From: Rhodoblastus acidophilus
GTDB taxonomy: Bacteria > Pseudomonadota > Alphaproteobacteria > Rhizobiales > Beijerinckiaceae
Assembly (NCBI RefSeq): GCF_025961575.1
Contig: NZ_JAOQNX010000012.1
Coordinates: 62,001-126,000, forward strand
Reading direction: 5' to 3'
Length of the DNA: 64,000 nucleotides
The notes under the pieces were generated by a model, which did not search any database, had not been told where the DNA came from, and worked only from the letters and a program-made list of their open reading frames with translations. Shown piece by piece: positions 16,601 to 26,427 of the stretch (position 1 is its first letter; each line of letters begins with the position of its first letter). A program made the position numbers and the translations under genes.

Positions 16601-18437
16601 CGTTGGTCAGGATCGGCTGACGCACCTCGAGACGCTTCTTCTCCGCCGTGCCCTCGTGATCGAGGATGTTGGGACGCGGGCCGATGAAGGAGACCAGCGA
16701 CATCACCAGCTCCTCGCGGATCGGGTCGATCGGCGGGTTGGTGACCTGGGCGAAGTTTTGCTTGAAATAGGTGTAGAGCAGCTTCGACTTCGACGACAGC
16801 GGCGAAATCGGCGTATCCGCGCCCATCGAGCCGATCGCTTCCTGGCCGGTGACGGCCATGGGCGCCATCAGGAAGGACAGATCTTCCTGGCTGTAGCCGA
16901 AGGCCTGCTGGCGGTCGAGCAGCGGCACGTCGGTGCGCGAGGCGCCGGCTTCCACGGGCTTCAAATCTTCGAGAACGATCTGCGAATTGGCCAGCCACTC
17001 CTTGTAGGGGTGATGCTTGGCGAGCGCGCTCTTGATCTCGTCGTCGGCGACGATGCGGCCCTGTTCGAGATCGACCAGCAGCATGCGGCCGGGCTGCAGA
17101 CGCCACTTGGTGACGATCTTTTCCTCCGGGATCGGCAGCACGCCCATTTCGGAGGCCATCACCACCAGGCCGTCCTCGGTGACGAGATAGCGGGCGGGGC
17201 GCAGGCCGTTGCGGTCGAGCGTCGCGCCGATCTGGCGACCATCGGTGAAGGCGACGGCCGCCGGGCCGTCCCACGGCTCCATCAGCGCAGCGTGATATTC
17301 GTAGAAGGCGCGGCGGTCCTCATCCATCAGCGGATTGCCGGCCCAGGCTTCCGGGATCAGCATCATCATGGCGTGCGCCATGGAATAGCCGCCCTGCACC
17401 AGGAATTCGAGCGCATTGTCGAAACAGGCGGTGTCCGACTGGCCCTCGTAAGAGATCGGCCACAGTTTTGAGATCTCGTCGCCGAACAGCGGCGAGGCGA
17501 CGGAGGCCTGACGCGCCGCCATCCAGTTCACATTGCCGCGCAGCGTGTTGATTTCGCCGTTATGGGCGACCATGCGGTAGGGATGCGCGAGCTGCCAGGA
17601 CGGGAAAGTGTTGGTCGAAAAGCGCTGATGCACCAGGGCGATGGCGGTGACCACGCGCTCATCCTGGAGATCCAAAAAGTATTCGCCCAGCGCCGTGGCG
17701 ACCAGCAGGCCCTTGTAGACGATGGTGCGCGAGGACAGCGAGACCGGATACCAGCCCTTGGTCTTCGGATTGCCCAGGGCGCGCAGGTCGTTGGACACGA
17801 TCTTGCGGATCAGGAACAGCTTGCGCTCAAACGTGTCCTGGTCGTGGGTCGAGTCGCCGCGGGCGATGAAAACCTGCTTGCAGCTCGGCTCGGTCGGCTT
17901 GACGGATTCGCCGAGCACTTCCGGATTGACCGGCACGTCGCGCCAGCCCAGCAGCTTTTGCCCCTGGGAGGCGATGGCGCGCTCGAAAATCTCGCGGACG
18001 ATTTTCTGTCCTTCGGGATCGCGCGGGAAGAACAGGCTGCCGGCGGCGTAGAGGCCGGGCTCGGGCAGCGCAAAGCCGAGACGCTTCGCCTCTTCGGAGA
18101 AGAAGCGGTGAGGAATCTGCATCAACATGCCGCAGCCGTCGCCGGCCTTGGGGTCCGCGCCCACCGCGCCGCGATGGTCGAGGTTGAGCAGGATCTGCAG
18201 GCCCATGCGCACGAGGTCGTGCGACTTCTCATTATGCATATTGGCGACGAAGCCGACGCCGCAGGCGTCATGCTCGTTGCGGGGATCGTACAGGCCCTGC
18301 GCGACAGGCAGACCATTGGGCGACGTCTTCATACCTTCATCCCTCTCGGCGCGAGCGGCAGCAGTTTTTTTCGCCGCCATGTCCCCGTCCTGCGGAGCGA
18401 CATTGCGCGAAAAATCCAGACCCTGCTGCTTGTTCAT
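13677..18437 (-). CDS. gltB: Glutamate synthase (NADPH) large subunit
   Basis: The 1586-residue product makes glutamate from glutamine and 2-oxoglutarate. The class II glutaminase nucleophile is C59 in EHDACGVGF, so about 58 residues are removed as a propeptide. The central domain is followed by the FMN-binding synthase domain, with [20 protein letters not shown], and the 3Fe-4S ligands appear in [20 protein letters not shown]. The C-terminal beta-helix domain with GGRIVIYPS is complete. A later ATG could serve as start, but the motif region is unaffected. Expression with gltD is evident from the one-base spacing. Confidence 0.97.
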   Translation of the reverse strand: MNKQQGLDFSRNVAPQDGDMAAKKTAAARAERDEGMKTSPNGLPVAQGLYDPRNEHDACGVGFVANMHNEKSHDLVRMGLQILLNLDHRGAVGADPKAGDGCGMLMQIPHRFFSEEAKRLGFALPEPGLYAAGSLFFPRDPEGQKIVREIFERAIASQGQKLLGWRDVPVNPEVLGESVKPTEPSCKQVFIARGDSTHDQDTFERKLFLIRKIVSNDLRALGNPKTKGWYPVSLSSRTIVYKGLLVATALGEYFLDLQDERVVTAIALVHQRFSTNTFPSWQLAHPYRMVAHNGEINTLRGNVNWMAARQASVASPLFGDEISKLWPISYEGQSDTACFDNALEFLVQGGYSMAHAMMMLIPEAWAGNPLMDEDRRAFYEYHAALMEPWDGPAAVAFTDGRQIGATLDRNGLRPARYLVTEDGLVVMASEMGVLPIPEEKIVTKWRLQPGRMLLVDLEQGRIVADDEIKSALAKHHPYKEWLANSQIVLEDLKPVEAGASRTDVPLLDRQQAFGYSQEDLSFLMAPMAVTGQEAIGSMGADTPISPLSSKSKLLYTYFKQNFAQVTNPPIDPIREELVMSLVSFIGPRPNILDHEGTAEKKRLEVRQPILTNADLEKIRSIGHVEDAFDTKTLDITYEAGLGADGLKPMLDRLCDRAEQAVTGGYNIIVLSDRMVGPDRIPIPALLATAAVHHHLIRKGLRTSVGLVVETGEAREVHHFALLAGYGAEAINPYLAFETLAEMADEFPAEVDGYEAVKRYIKAVDKGLLKVMSKMGISTYQSYCGAQIFDAVGLSKQLVDDYFTGTATPIFGVGLEEIARETVERHRTAFGDAPVYRTALDVGGEYAFRTRGEAHNWTPDSIALLQHAVRGNSQDKYRAFAKLLNEQSENLLTIRGLFRIKDAQEDGRKPIDISEVEPAKEIVKRFATGAMSFGSISREAHTTLAIAMNRIGGKSNTGEGGEESDRFKPMANGDSMRSAIKQVASGRFGVTTEYLVNSDMIQIKMAQGAKPGEGGQLPGHKVDAVVAKVRHSTQGVGLISPPPHHDIYSIEDLAQLIYDLKNVNPRADISVKLVSEVGVGTVAAGVSKGRADHVTISGFEGGTGASPLTSIKHTGSPWEIGLAETHQTLVLNRLRSRIAVQVDGGLRTGRDVVVGALLGADEFGFATAPLIAAGCLMMRKCHLNTCPVGVATQDPVLRKRFKGTPEHIINYFFFVAEEVREYMAKLGYRTFNEMVGQLQMLDRDKAIKHWKAQGLDFARLFHKPTPIAGDTIYRSIEQDHGLEKAADRALIESAAPALERGAPVRIETHIRNVDRSFGAMLSGEVARIYGHAGLPDDTIHVRAIGTAGQSFGAWLAHGVTLELEGDGNDYVGKGLSGGRIVIYPSRDAKKIVPENSIIVGNTVLYGAIGGEVYFRGVAGERFAVRNSGAVAVVEGVGDHGCEYMTGGVVVVLGQTGRNFAAGMSGGIAYVLDADGAFASRCNMAMVDLEPVVEEEDLNQRLNHQGGDLAAHGRVDVMSDMTRFDAERLKQLVTNHMRYTGSTRAREILDNWAEYLPKFRKVMPVEYRRALAELMSQNEQRPTAAAGE

Positions 18438-18733
18438 GCCTGTTCATCCTGCCCGTTGCTGCGGCCAATTCCGTTTCGACGCCCCGACGGGTTTCAGCCT
18501 CTCCGGCGTCTCAGATCGCCGAATGGTCAGTAAGGCTGTCCTATTTGGCGGCGCGCGACCATGCCAGAATTGCTCTGCCCATACAAGACGCGCGGGCAAG
18601 ATTCCATCGCGAATTTCACCTTGTGCGGCGCGCCCATTTTACGCGCAAGGCTCGCGGCAGGAAAGCGCTCTAGCTTGCCCCGCATATGGTTTGCATCCGC
18701 CGGGGTTTTCGGCGGAATTTCGAGAGGGACACT
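18438..18733. other. 296-base divergent intergenic region
   Basis: This gap separates gltB (minus) from the Pro/Gly-rich secreted protein gene (plus). I see no credible gene, tRNA or terminator in it. It must hold the promoters of both neighbours, but none matches a consensus well enough to name. Confidence 0.5.
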
Positions 18734-19462
18734 ATGTCGCGCTTTGCGCCTGTGTGCATCGGGGCGCTGCTCCTCGCCGGCCTGCTCGGGCCTGCGCCGG
18801 CCGGGGCCGATCCTTATTCCCATTTGTTCTTCGACCCGCCGGACCCGCCGGAGCCGGTGATCCCGTTGCCGCCGGAAACGGTGCGCGAGATCCTGCGCCG
18901 CCAAGGCGTGCAGATGATCGGCGCGCCGCAATGGCGCGGCGACAACATCATCGCCTGGGGACGGGACCGCACGGGCGCCGAAAGCAAATATACGCTGGAC
19001 GCCCCGACCGGCTGGCTGTTGACCGTGGTCCTGGTGCGCCCTGCGCCTGTCGCGGGGCCGCCGCCGGTCAATCCAAGGTTTCCGCTGCGCCGGCCGCTGG
19101 GGCCGCCTGTCCATCCCGCCGGCAATCTGGACGCCGACCATCTGATGTCGCCGCCGCCGCCTCCGCCGCCTCCGGACGAGGTGATGCCCCCGCCGCCGCC
19201 GCGACCGCCGCCAGCGCCTCAGCAGCCGCCCATGGATATGGATATCGAGCCGCTGGTCGTGGCGCCCGAGGGCGGGCTCAGCCCGATCCGGCCGCTGCGG
19301 CAGCCGGGCGCGCCAGGAGTTGGAGGCCCAGGAGGAGTTGGAGGCCCAGGAGGCGTTGGAAGCCCAGGAGGCGTTGGAGGCCCAGGGGGCGTTGGAGGCC
19401 CAGGAGGCGTTGGGGCGCCAGGAGGCGTGGGAGGGCCGGGAGGAGTCGGTCCGCGAAGATAG
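18734..19462 (+). CDS. Secreted proline-rich protein with collagen-like glycine tail
   Basis: The 242-residue product has a signal peptide (CIGALLLAGLLGPAPAGA, cleavage near residue 25) and a small folded part (residues 26-110) with WRGDNIIAWGRDRTGAESKY. A proline-rich stretch (PPPPPPPPDEVMPPPPP) follows, then a C-terminal tail of GPGGVG-type repeats encoded by an 18-base tandem repeat. GAGAGGGAC gives a good ribosome site before the ATG at 18734. It is probably a periplasmic or surface protein, but I do not recognise a family. The repeat number may vary between strains. Confidence 0.75.
   Translation: MSRFAPVCIGALLLAGLLGPAPAGADPYSHLFFDPPDPPEPVIPLPPETVREILRRQGVQMIGAPQWRGDNIIAWGRDRTGAESKYTLDAPTGWLLTVVLVRPAPVAGPPPVNPRFPLRRPLGPPVHPAGNLDADHLMSPPPPPPPPDEVMPPPPPRPPPAPQQPPMDMDIEPLVVAPEGGLSPIRPLRQPGAPGVGGPGGVGGPGGVGSPGGVGGPGGVGGPGGVGAPGGVGGPGGVGPRR
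19316..19450 (+). repeat. 18-base coding tandem repeat
   Basis: About seven copies of the unit GTTGGAGGCCCAGGAGGC, some with single-base changes, encode the VGGPGG tail of the secreted protein. All copies keep the reading frame. Confidence 0.85.
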
Positions 19463-19467
19463 CAGGC

Positions 19468-19504
19468 AAAAAAAAGCGGGCGCGAAAACCCTTTTCGCGC
19501 CCGC
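19468..19504 (-). terminator. Intrinsic terminator of the hsp20 gene
   Basis: GCGGGCGCGAAAA and TTTTCGCGCCCGC form a perfect 13-base-pair stem with a three-base loop. On the minus strand it is followed by eight T, so it ends transcripts from hsp20. On the plus strand the hairpin lacks a T-run. Confidence 0.85.
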
Positions 19505-19523
19505 CAGTCTTCGCTTGAAGGGA

Positions 19524-19982
19524 TTAGGCGGCCTTGGAGTCCACGGCGCGCGGGCCGGCCTTGCCGATCGGAATCTGGCGCGGGCGCTGGGCCTCGGGAA
19601 TTTCGCGGACCAGATCGACGTGGAGCAGGCCGTTTTCGAGCCGCGCGCCCGTGACCTGAACGTGGTCGGCGAGTTGGAAGCGGCGCTCGAAGGCGCGGGC
19701 GGCGATGCCCTGATAGAGCATTTCACGGGCTTCGCTGTCGGCCGGGGCCTCTTTGGCGCCCTTGATCGTCAGCGCGTTCTCGCGCGATTCAATGGAAAGT
19801 TCGGTTTCGCCAAATCCCGCGACCGCGAGAGTCAGGCGGTAGGCGTTCTCGCCGGTGCGCTCGATATTGTAGGGCGGATAGGCGGCCGGGGCCTCGGCGC
19901 CGACGTTCTGGTCGAGCAGCGAGAACAGCCGGTCGAAGCCGATGGTGGAGCGGTAGAGCGGAGACAGGTCGAAAGTGCGCAT
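19524..19982 (-). CDS. Small heat-shock protein, Hsp20 family
   Basis: The product has 152 residues and one alpha-crystallin domain (about residues 35-130). It begins MRTFDLSPLYRSTIGFDRLF, the IbpA-type opening, and includes NAYRLTLAVAGFGETELSIE and the final ENGLLHVDLVREIPE block. It is an ATP-independent holdase. The ATG at 19982 was chosen because GGAGG lies seven bases before it, while an in-frame ATG at 20006 would start inside the leader hairpin. The leader resembles a ROSE thermosensor, so heat control by mRNA melting is likely. A strong terminator follows. Confidence 0.93.
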   Translation of the reverse strand: MRTFDLSPLYRSTIGFDRLFSLLDQNVGAEAPAAYPPYNIERTGENAYRLTLAVAGFGETELSIESRENALTIKGAKEAPADSEAREMLYQGIAARAFERRFQLADHVQVTGARLENGLLHVDLVREIPEAQRPRQIPIGKAGPRAVDSKAA

Positions 19983-20053
19983 GTCATATCCTCCATTGAG
20001 CGACATGGTTTGCCAAATTCCGGCCGGGCCAGCCTTGTGTTCGGCCTGACCGG
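19980..20053 (-). promoter_or_regulatory. ROSE-like RNA thermosensor in the hsp20 leader
   Basis: In the minus-strand RNA, UGUCGCUC at 20005 can pair with GAG and GACA around the GGAGGA ribosome site and the start codon, hiding both. The UCGCU/AGGA pairing is the hallmark of ROSE elements. A second hairpin (GGTCAGGCC with GGCTGGCC, 20027-20053) lies upstream, as in known ROSE leaders. The assignment is from base pairing only. Confidence 0.6.
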
Positions 20054-20152
20054 GGCGCGTCCGTTACGGCCCGCGCAGCTTCGATTTGGGCGCCCGAAAC
20101 AGCTTTTCAAGAGTTCTGCGCGCGCTATGGTCAAAAAAAGGAGTCGCGCCCG

Positions 20153-21130
20153 ATGGAATTGATCGACACGCCCGCCAACCCGTGCCCGCCCGGCGCCTGC
20201 CTCGTGGGCGCGCGCGCGCGAGACGGCGTCGTCTTGCGCGCGGCCTATTGGCGTCCCGAACGCCCGGCGCGCGGCACGGTGGTGATCGCGCAGGGCCGCT
20301 CCGAATTCATCGAGAAATATTTCGAGGTGATCGGCGAGCTGCTGGCGCGCGGCTATTTCGTCGTCGCCTTCGACTGGCGCGGACAGGGGCTGTCGCCGCG
20401 CCTGCTGCGCAATTCCGCCAAGGGGCATGTGCGCCGCTCCACCGATTACCGCCTCGATCTGGAGGCGCTGATCGAACAGGTTCTCATCCCCGACGCGCCC
20501 AAACCCTGGTTCGCCCTCGCCCATTCCATGGGGGCGGCGGTCCTGCTCGATTTCATCGCGGCGAGCGAGACAAGCGCGCCGTTCCAGCGCGTCGTCGCCA
20601 CCGCGCCAATGCTGGCGCTGCGCGGTTTTGCCGCTTCCGATTACGCGCGCGCGCTCGCCGGCCTGTTGATCGGCTGCGGCCTGTCGCGGATGTTCGTGCC
20701 CGGCGGCGGTCGCGCCAGCCATTTCGACAAGCCTTTCGCCAACAACATTCTCACCACGGACCGCTTGCGGTTCGAGCGTTCGTCCCGGCTGATCTCCGCC
20801 TTCCCCGCGCTGCGCATCGGCGAGCCGACCGTGGGCTGGGTTCACGCCGCCTTCCGGATCATGGACCGGCTGGCGCGGCCGGGATGCGCCGAGCACATCA
20901 AAATTCCGCTGCTGATGGTGGCGGCGGGCGACGAGCGGCTGGTCTCCACGCCGGCGGCCGAGGCTTTTGCGCGCCGGCTCAAAAATGCCGATTGCCTGGT
21001 GCTGCCCGGCGCGCGCCACGAAATCCTGATGGAGCGCCCCGAGATCAGGGCGCAATTCTGGGCGGCGTTCGACGCCTTCGTGCCGGGCGAGTCTCTTGCG
21101 CCCGCAACCGAGGCGGCGAACCAGGTTTGA
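20153..21130 (+). CDS. Alpha/beta hydrolase, lysophospholipase-like
   Basis: The 325-residue protein has the alpha/beta hydrolase fold of the monoacylglycerol lipase and PldB group. The oxyanion region is GTVVIAQGRSEFIEKYFEV, the nucleophile serine is in LAHSMGAAVL (about residue 126), and the C-terminal histidine is in LPGARHEILME. FDWRGQGLS is also a family mark. No signal peptide is seen, so it is probably cytoplasmic or membrane-associated. It is a single gene with a GGAG ribosome site, divergent from hsp20. The substrate is inferred only as a lysophospholipid or monoacylglycerol. Confidence 0.85.
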   Translation: MELIDTPANPCPPGACLVGARARDGVVLRAAYWRPERPARGTVVIAQGRSEFIEKYFEVIGELLARGYFVVAFDWRGQGLSPRLLRNSAKGHVRRSTDYRLDLEALIEQVLIPDAPKPWFALAHSMGAAVLLDFIAASETSAPFQRVVATAPMLALRGFAASDYARALAGLLIGCGLSRMFVPGGGRASHFDKPFANNILTTDRLRFERSSRLISAFPALRIGEPTVGWVHAAFRIMDRLARPGCAEHIKIPLLMVAAGDERLVSTPAAEAFARRLKNADCLVLPGARHEILMERPEIRAQFWAAFDAFVPGESLAPATEAANQV

Positions 21131-21360
21131 CGCGGGCCCTCGCGCTGCGGAGCTTTGGAATTGAGCGATTTTTTTCCGCGGCTCATCTGCCCCGCCTTGA
21201 CCCTCTCCTTCGTCAGGGACAGGATCAACAGCGAAGCTTGCTTGATCAAAGGCGAAGCTTTCTTGGAATTCCGGCCGCGCTGTTCGCTGCGCCACAATGA
21301 ATTTCAATCCTGGGCTGGCGTCCCCGGACGCGGCCATGCCAATCGTCGAGGGAAACTCCG

Positions 21361-22818
21361 ATGCTGAACAAGCGCCATTTGTTGAAATCCGTCGCCCTGG
21401 CCGCCGCGGGCGCCGCGCTGGGCGGCCGCGCTTTCGCGGAGGGCCCCGTCTCCGAATTCCTCAGCAAGGAGATTATCGCGCCCTTCCTCGAAAGCAGGGA
21501 CATTGCCGAGGAAGGCTTCATCTTCGGTCTGCCGATCGTGATGAATTATGCGATCATGTATGATTTCGTCATCAACAAGAATTCAGGTCAGTTCAAGGCG
21601 CCCTTCAACACCATCTACAACACGCATCGCGTGTTCACCTACAAGGATACGGCGGTCATCACGCCCAACAGCGACACGCCCTATTCCTTGCTCGCCATGG
21701 ATCTGCGCGCCGAGCCCATGGTGATTTCCGTGCCCGACGTCGATCCGAAGCGCTATTATTCGGTGCAACTCGCCGACGCCAGCACCTATAATTACGGCTA
21801 TATCGGCTCGCGCGCGACCGGAAACGGCGCGGGCGATTATCTGGTCGCCGGTCCCGACTGGAAGGGCGAAGCCCCGAAAGGCGTCAAAAAAGTCTTCCGG
21901 TCCGGATCGCAATTCTCGCTGGCGATCTTCCGGACCCAGCTCTTTGATCCCGACGACATGCCCAACGTGATCAAGGTGCAGGAAGGCTACAAGGCGCAGC
22001 CGCTTTCGGCCTATCTCAAGCAGCCGGCGCCGCCCGCCCCGCCCGCCGTGCATTTCCCCAGGATCGACAAGGAGCTGGCGAAAAAGGATTTTTTCAAATA
22101 CCTCGACTTCATGCTGCAATTCATTCCAGCGGCGCCCAATGAAGCGGAGATCCGCGCCAAGCTCGCGGAAATCGGCGTCGGTCCCGGCAGAAGCTTCAGC
22201 TTCAAGGAGCTGCCGCTCGAAAAGAAGATCGAGATCGGCCTCGGCATGAAGCGGGGCGACGACAAGGTGAAAGCCGCCGACGCCGGCATGGGCGTGAACG
22301 TCAACAATTGGCGGCTGGCCGCCGCGGGCGGCGACCGCGCCTTCTATGACGGCGACTGGCTCAAGCGCGCGGCCATCGCCAAGGCTGGCATTTTCGGTAA
22401 CGATCCGGAAGAGGCGACCTATCCGATGACGCGCGTCGACGGCGACGGCAACAAGCTCGACGGTTCGAAGCACGCGTACACGCTGACCTTCCCAGCCGAC
22501 GCTCTGCCCCCCGTCCACGCCTTCTGGTCGATCACCATGTATGACGGCGTCAGCCAGTTGCTGATCGAGAATCCGATCAACCGTTATCTGATCAATTCGC
22601 CCATGCTGCCCGGCATGAAGCGCAACGCCGACGGGTCCTTGACCCTCTATATCCAGCGCAACTCGCCCGGCGCGGACAAGGAGTCCAACTGGCTGCCGGC
22701 GCCGAACGGGCCGATCTATCTGGTCATGCGGCTTTATTGGCCGAAAACCGAACAGCCTTCGGTCCTGCCGCCCGGCGCGGGCGAGTGGAAGCCGCCGGCG
22801 GTGAAGAAGGCGTCCTGA
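21361..22818 (+). CDS. Exported DUF1254/DUF1214 protein
   Basis: The 485-residue product begins with a signal sequence (NKRHLLKSVALAAAGAALGG, cleavage near residue 26) that has a lysine-arginine rather than a twin-arginine pair. The DUF1254 part (EGFIFGLPIVMNYAIMYDF and NSDTPYSLLAMDLRAEP) is followed by the DUF1214 part (PPVHAFWSITMYDGVSQLLI with NPINRYLIN). The biochemical function of these families is not settled. It stands alone, with GAGGGAAACTCC before the ATG and two hairpins after the stop. The 230-base gap before it holds no gene. Confidence 0.85.
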   Translation: MLNKRHLLKSVALAAAGAALGGRAFAEGPVSEFLSKEIIAPFLESRDIAEEGFIFGLPIVMNYAIMYDFVINKNSGQFKAPFNTIYNTHRVFTYKDTAVITPNSDTPYSLLAMDLRAEPMVISVPDVDPKRYYSVQLADASTYNYGYIGSRATGNGAGDYLVAGPDWKGEAPKGVKKVFRSGSQFSLAIFRTQLFDPDDMPNVIKVQEGYKAQPLSAYLKQPAPPAPPAVHFPRIDKELAKKDFFKYLDFMLQFIPAAPNEAEIRAKLAEIGVGPGRSFSFKELPLEKKIEIGLGMKRGDDKVKAADAGMGVNVNNWRLAAAGGDRAFYDGDWLKRAAIAKAGIFGNDPEEATYPMTRVDGDGNKLDGSKHAYTLTFPADALPPVHAFWSITMYDGVSQLLIENPINRYLINSPMLPGMKRNADGSLTLYIQRNSPGADKESNWLPAPNGPIYLVMRLYWPKTEQPSVLPPGAGEWKPPAVKKAS

Positions 22819-22878
22819 ACAGGACGCCTCCCGCCCGAGCAACGCGCGGGCGGCGATTGCGCCGCCGCCCGCGAAAAA
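22809..22878. terminator. Paired hairpins between the DUF1254 gene and metY
   Basis: GGCGTCCTG and CAGGACGCC form a nine-base-pair stem over the stop codon. A second stem, CGCGGGCGGCG with CGCCGCCCGCG (about 22844-22873), follows. Neither is followed by T on the plus strand, so this is a weak bidirectional terminator region between convergent genes. Confidence 0.45.
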
Positions 22879-22880
22879 AA

Positions 22881-24176
22881 TCAGGCCGCGGCCTTCAGCG
22901 CCTGCTCGAGATCGGCGAGGATGTCGTCGATGTGCTCCAAGCCGACGGACAGGCGGACATAGCCGGGCGACACGCCGGTGGCGAGCTGCGCCTCTTCGGC
23001 AAGCTGCGAATGCGTCGTCGAGGCCGGATGGATGGCGAGGCTGCGGGCGTCGCCGATATTGGCGACGTGATAAAACAATTGCAGCGCGTCGATGAATTTC
23101 CGTCCTGCCGCGGCGCCGCCGGCCAGTTCGAAGCCGAGCAGCGCGCCATAGCCGCCCTTCAGATATTTGTCCGCGCGGGCGCGGGGCTCGCCCGTCTGCA
23201 CCGAGGGGTGGATCACTTTGGTGATCTCCGGCCGCTTCGACAGCCAGGCGGCGACGGCGGTGGCGTTGGCGCAATGGCGCTCCATGCGCAAAGGCAGGGT
23301 TTCGAGCCCCTGCAGGGTCAGGAACGAGTTGAACGGCGAGGCGGCGGCGCCGAGATCGCGCAACAGCGTGGTGCGCGCCTTGATGATGTAGGCCACGGGG
23401 CCGATCGGCTTGACGGCCTGCGTCCAGACCGCGCCGTGATAGGAGGGGTCGGGCGTGTTGAGCGCCGGCTGGCGTTCCGCAAACTTTTCCCAGTCGAAAT
23501 TGCCGCCGTCGATGAGCGCGCCGCCGATGGCCGCGCCATGGCCGCCGATGAATTTGGTCGTGGAATAGACGATAATCGCGGCGCCGTGGTCGAAGGGCCG
23601 GCACAGGATCGGCGCGGCGGTATTGTCCATGATCAGGGGAACGCCGACCTCCCGGCCGATCGCCGCGACGTCCGCGATCGGGAACACGGCGAGTTTCGGA
23701 TTGGGCAGGGTTTCCGCGTAATAGGCGCGGGTGCGCGCATCGGTGGCGCGGCGGAAATTCTCGGGATCGCTTGGATCGACGAAGCGGACCTCGATGCCCT
23801 GGTCCTTCAGCGTGTTGGCGAACAGGTTCCACGTTCCGCCATAGAGATCGGTCGACGACACCACATTGTCGCCGGCCTTGGCGAGGTTCTGGATCGAGAA
23901 CGCCGAGGCCGCCTGTCCCGAGGACACGACCAGCGCCGCCGCGCCGCCTTCGAGCGCGGCCAGCCGCTGCTCCAGAATGTCGGTCGTGGGATTGCCGAGG
24001 CGGGTGTAGATATTGCCCAGCTCCTTCAGCGCAAACAGGTTGGCGGCGTGCTCGGTGTCGCGGAACTGGTAGCTGGTGGTCTGGAAGATCGGCGGCGCCA
24101 CCGAGCCGGTGGCCGGATCGGCCCGCCAGCCGGCATGGAGGACGAGGGTTTCGGGTTTTTTGCTGTTGACCGCCAT
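22881..24176 (-). CDS. metY: O-acetylhomoserine sulfhydrylase / aminocarboxypropyltransferase
   Basis: The 431-residue PLP enzyme makes homocysteine or related thioethers from O-acetylhomoserine and sulfide. The family signatures are THSQLAEEAQ near the C-terminus, YGGTWNLFANTLKDQGIEVR, and the PLP lysine in VYSTTKFIGGHGAAIGG (about residue 205). It begins TLVLHAGWRADPATGSVAPP, the MetY form of the Cys/Met metabolism family. The ATG at 24176 has AAGGGGAAC before it. An imperfect palindrome upstream may be its operator. Confidence 0.93.
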   Translation of the reverse strand: MAVNSKKPETLVLHAGWRADPATGSVAPPIFQTTSYQFRDTEHAANLFALKELGNIYTRLGNPTTDILEQRLAALEGGAAALVVSSGQAASAFSIQNLAKAGDNVVSSTDLYGGTWNLFANTLKDQGIEVRFVDPSDPENFRRATDARTRAYYAETLPNPKLAVFPIADVAAIGREVGVPLIMDNTAAPILCRPFDHGAAIIVYSTTKFIGGHGAAIGGALIDGGNFDWEKFAERQPALNTPDPSYHGAVWTQAVKPIGPVAYIIKARTTLLRDLGAAASPFNSFLTLQGLETLPLRMERHCANATAVAAWLSKRPEITKVIHPSVQTGEPRARADKYLKGGYGALLGFELAGGAAAGRKFIDALQLFYHVANIGDARSLAIHPASTTHSQLAEEAQLATGVSPGYVRLSVGLEHIDDILADLEQALKAAA

Positions 24177-24230
24177 GGTGTTCCCCTTGTTGCGGCGCTT
24201 TGCGAACGCAAACCTCTTGTAGCGCAATAT

Positions 24231-24247
24231 TCTACCGTTTTGATAGA
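24231..24247. promoter_or_regulatory. Imperfect palindrome in the metY promoter region
   Basis: The sequence TCTACCGTTTTGATAGA has arms TCTACC and GATAGA that are complementary at five of six positions. It sits about 55 bases upstream of the metY start among AT-rich promoter-like sequence. The regulator is unknown; Rrf2-type repressors bind inverted repeats of similar size. Confidence 0.35.
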
Positions 24248-24267
24248 CTATTTTTCCGCGAAAGCGG

Positions 24268-24906
24268 TCAGGGCTGAGGGGAAAAATCCAGGAGATCGCG
24301 CTGATAGACCTCGTCCACCTCGGAAAAGGGGAGGTTTTCGCTGGTGTAGAGCACGGCGCGATGTTCGAACAATTTTTGCGGGATTGGCAGGTTAGGCGCA
24401 TCGCCGCCCGCCTTGGCCGCCGACCACAGGGTTTGCGCGGCAAAGGTGCGACGGAAAGGTGTGAGCGGCTTGACCACCTTGCCGAACGGCGTGTCGGTGG
24501 TCTCGAGCGCCCGGTTCATTTCCGGCGTGAGCCGGGCGGGCACATAGAAATTGTCGGCTTCGGAGAGCACGCGGCCGCCGCACCGCAAGCGGACGTGGCG
24601 ATATTTGACGAGCTCGTCCGGTCCGACGCCCAGCCGCTGGCGCTGTTCGGCGGTCGGCGTCTTCGCCGGCGCGTCCGCGACCGGCTCGGCGATGATTTTC
24701 GCCTCATCGGCCAGATGATGCGCGGCGCACCAGCTTTCCAGCACGGCGGTGGCGCTGGGCGCAGCCAGGATTTCGGCGTTGAGGCTCTGCACCATGGCCT
24801 CGGCCTGCCAGCGATTGGCGGCGCTGTTGGGCCAAGCGGGATCGGCCTGCGCGGGCGTCGAAACGGCGCAAACCCATCCCCCGGCGACGATCAGCCAGAA
24901 ACGCAT
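24268..24906 (-). CDS. Exported protein, possibly chorismate-lyase-like fold
   Basis: The 212-residue product has a signal peptide (LIVAGGWVCAVSTPAQA, cleavage near residue 21), so it works in the periplasm. Its core KYRHVRLRCGGRVLSEADNF with VPARLTPEMN and TDTPFGKVVKPL resembles the layout of UbiC-like proteins. I cannot see the UbiC catalytic residues, so enzyme activity is not claimed. It may have a ligand-binding or other role. It lies between metY and scoB with no obvious coupling. I chose the ATG at 24906 because the extra 12 upstream residues are not signal-like. Confidence 0.55.
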   Translation of the reverse strand: MRFWLIVAGGWVCAVSTPAQADPAWPNSAANRWQAEAMVQSLNAEILAAPSATAVLESWCAAHHLADEAKIIAEPVADAPAKTPTAEQRQRLGVGPDELVKYRHVRLRCGGRVLSEADNFYVPARLTPEMNRALETTDTPFGKVVKPLTPFRRTFAAQTLWSAAKAGGDAPNLPIPQKLFEHRAVLYTSENLPFSEVDEVYQRDLLDFSPQP

Positions 24907-24972
24907 GGTCTCAGAACGCTCTCGATCAGGAAAAGCCCTCATGTCTGGACGACACGAGGGCGATCGGCGGGT

Positions 24973-25613
<641 letters not shown>

Positions 25614-25614
<1 letters not shown>

Positions 25615-26345
25615 TAGACTTCTCCTCCGGTCGCGGCGGGGGCGCTGGTGTGCTTGCGCGTCGTGCGCTGCTCGATGTGCTTGGCGGCGTTGGGCACATG
25701 GACGATGCGCTTCACATAAATGCCCGGCGTGTGGATGTGATCCGGATTAAGCTGGCCGGCGGGCACGAGATGCTCGACCTGCGCCACCGTGATCTTTCCG
25801 GCGGTCGCCATCATCGGATTGAAGTTGCGCGCCGTCTTGCGGAAGATGAGATTGCCCTCATGATCGCCCATCCAGGCGTGGACCAGCGCCACATCGGCGA
25901 CAAGCCCGGTCTCCATGACGTAATTCTCGCCATTGAAGACCCGAGTCTCCTTGCCCTCAGCCACCAGAGTACCGAAACCCGTCTTGGTATAGAAGGCGGG
26001 AATGCCGGCGCCGCCGGCGCGGATGCGCTCGGCCAGCGTGCCCTGCGGGTTGAATTCGATCTCCAGCTCGCCGCCCAGAAATTGTTGCGCGAACAGCTTG
26101 TTCTCGCCGACATAGGACGAGATCATCTTCTTCACCTGCCGCGTTTCCAGCAGCACGCCCAGGCCAATGCCGTCGACGCCGGCGTTGTTGGAGATGAAGG
26201 TGAGGTTTTTGGCGCCGGACTGTTTGACCGCCTCGATCAGGGCCTCAGGAATGCCACAAAGTCCGAACCCCCCGGCCATGAGTGTCATTCCGTCCTTGAC
26301 CAGACCGGCCATGGCCGTCCCGGCGTCGGGATAAACTTTTTTCAT
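25614..26345 (-). CDS. scoA: 3-oxoacid CoA-transferase subunit A
   Basis: The 243-residue subunit has the glycine-rich start [21 protein letters not shown] and the CoA-binding [15 protein letters not shown], then the [20 protein letters not shown] block. It forms a heteromer with ScoB, encoded directly downstream with overlapping stop and start. About 30 residues at the C-terminus ([16 protein letters not shown]) are non-conserved. The pair uses succinyl-CoA to activate acetoacetate in ketone or polyhydroxybutyrate turnover in relatives. Confidence 0.9.
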
Positions 26346-26427
26346 GAGCGAAACTCGCTTGCTGGAATGCGCTGCAGCGCAACACTAGGGCCGGCGGGCG
26401 CGCCGGTCCATCCGCCTTTCTGCGATT

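Noticed and set aside
13668-17471. A 1267-residue open frame on the plus strand opposite gltB
   Set aside because: It is antisense to an intact, recognisable gltB, has no ribosome site and shows no family. It is a shadow of codon bias in GC-rich DNA.
24177-24267. SAM-II riboswitch before metY
   Set aside because: The leader lacks the conserved SAM-II pattern; only a short TTTGCG/CGCAAA hairpin is present.
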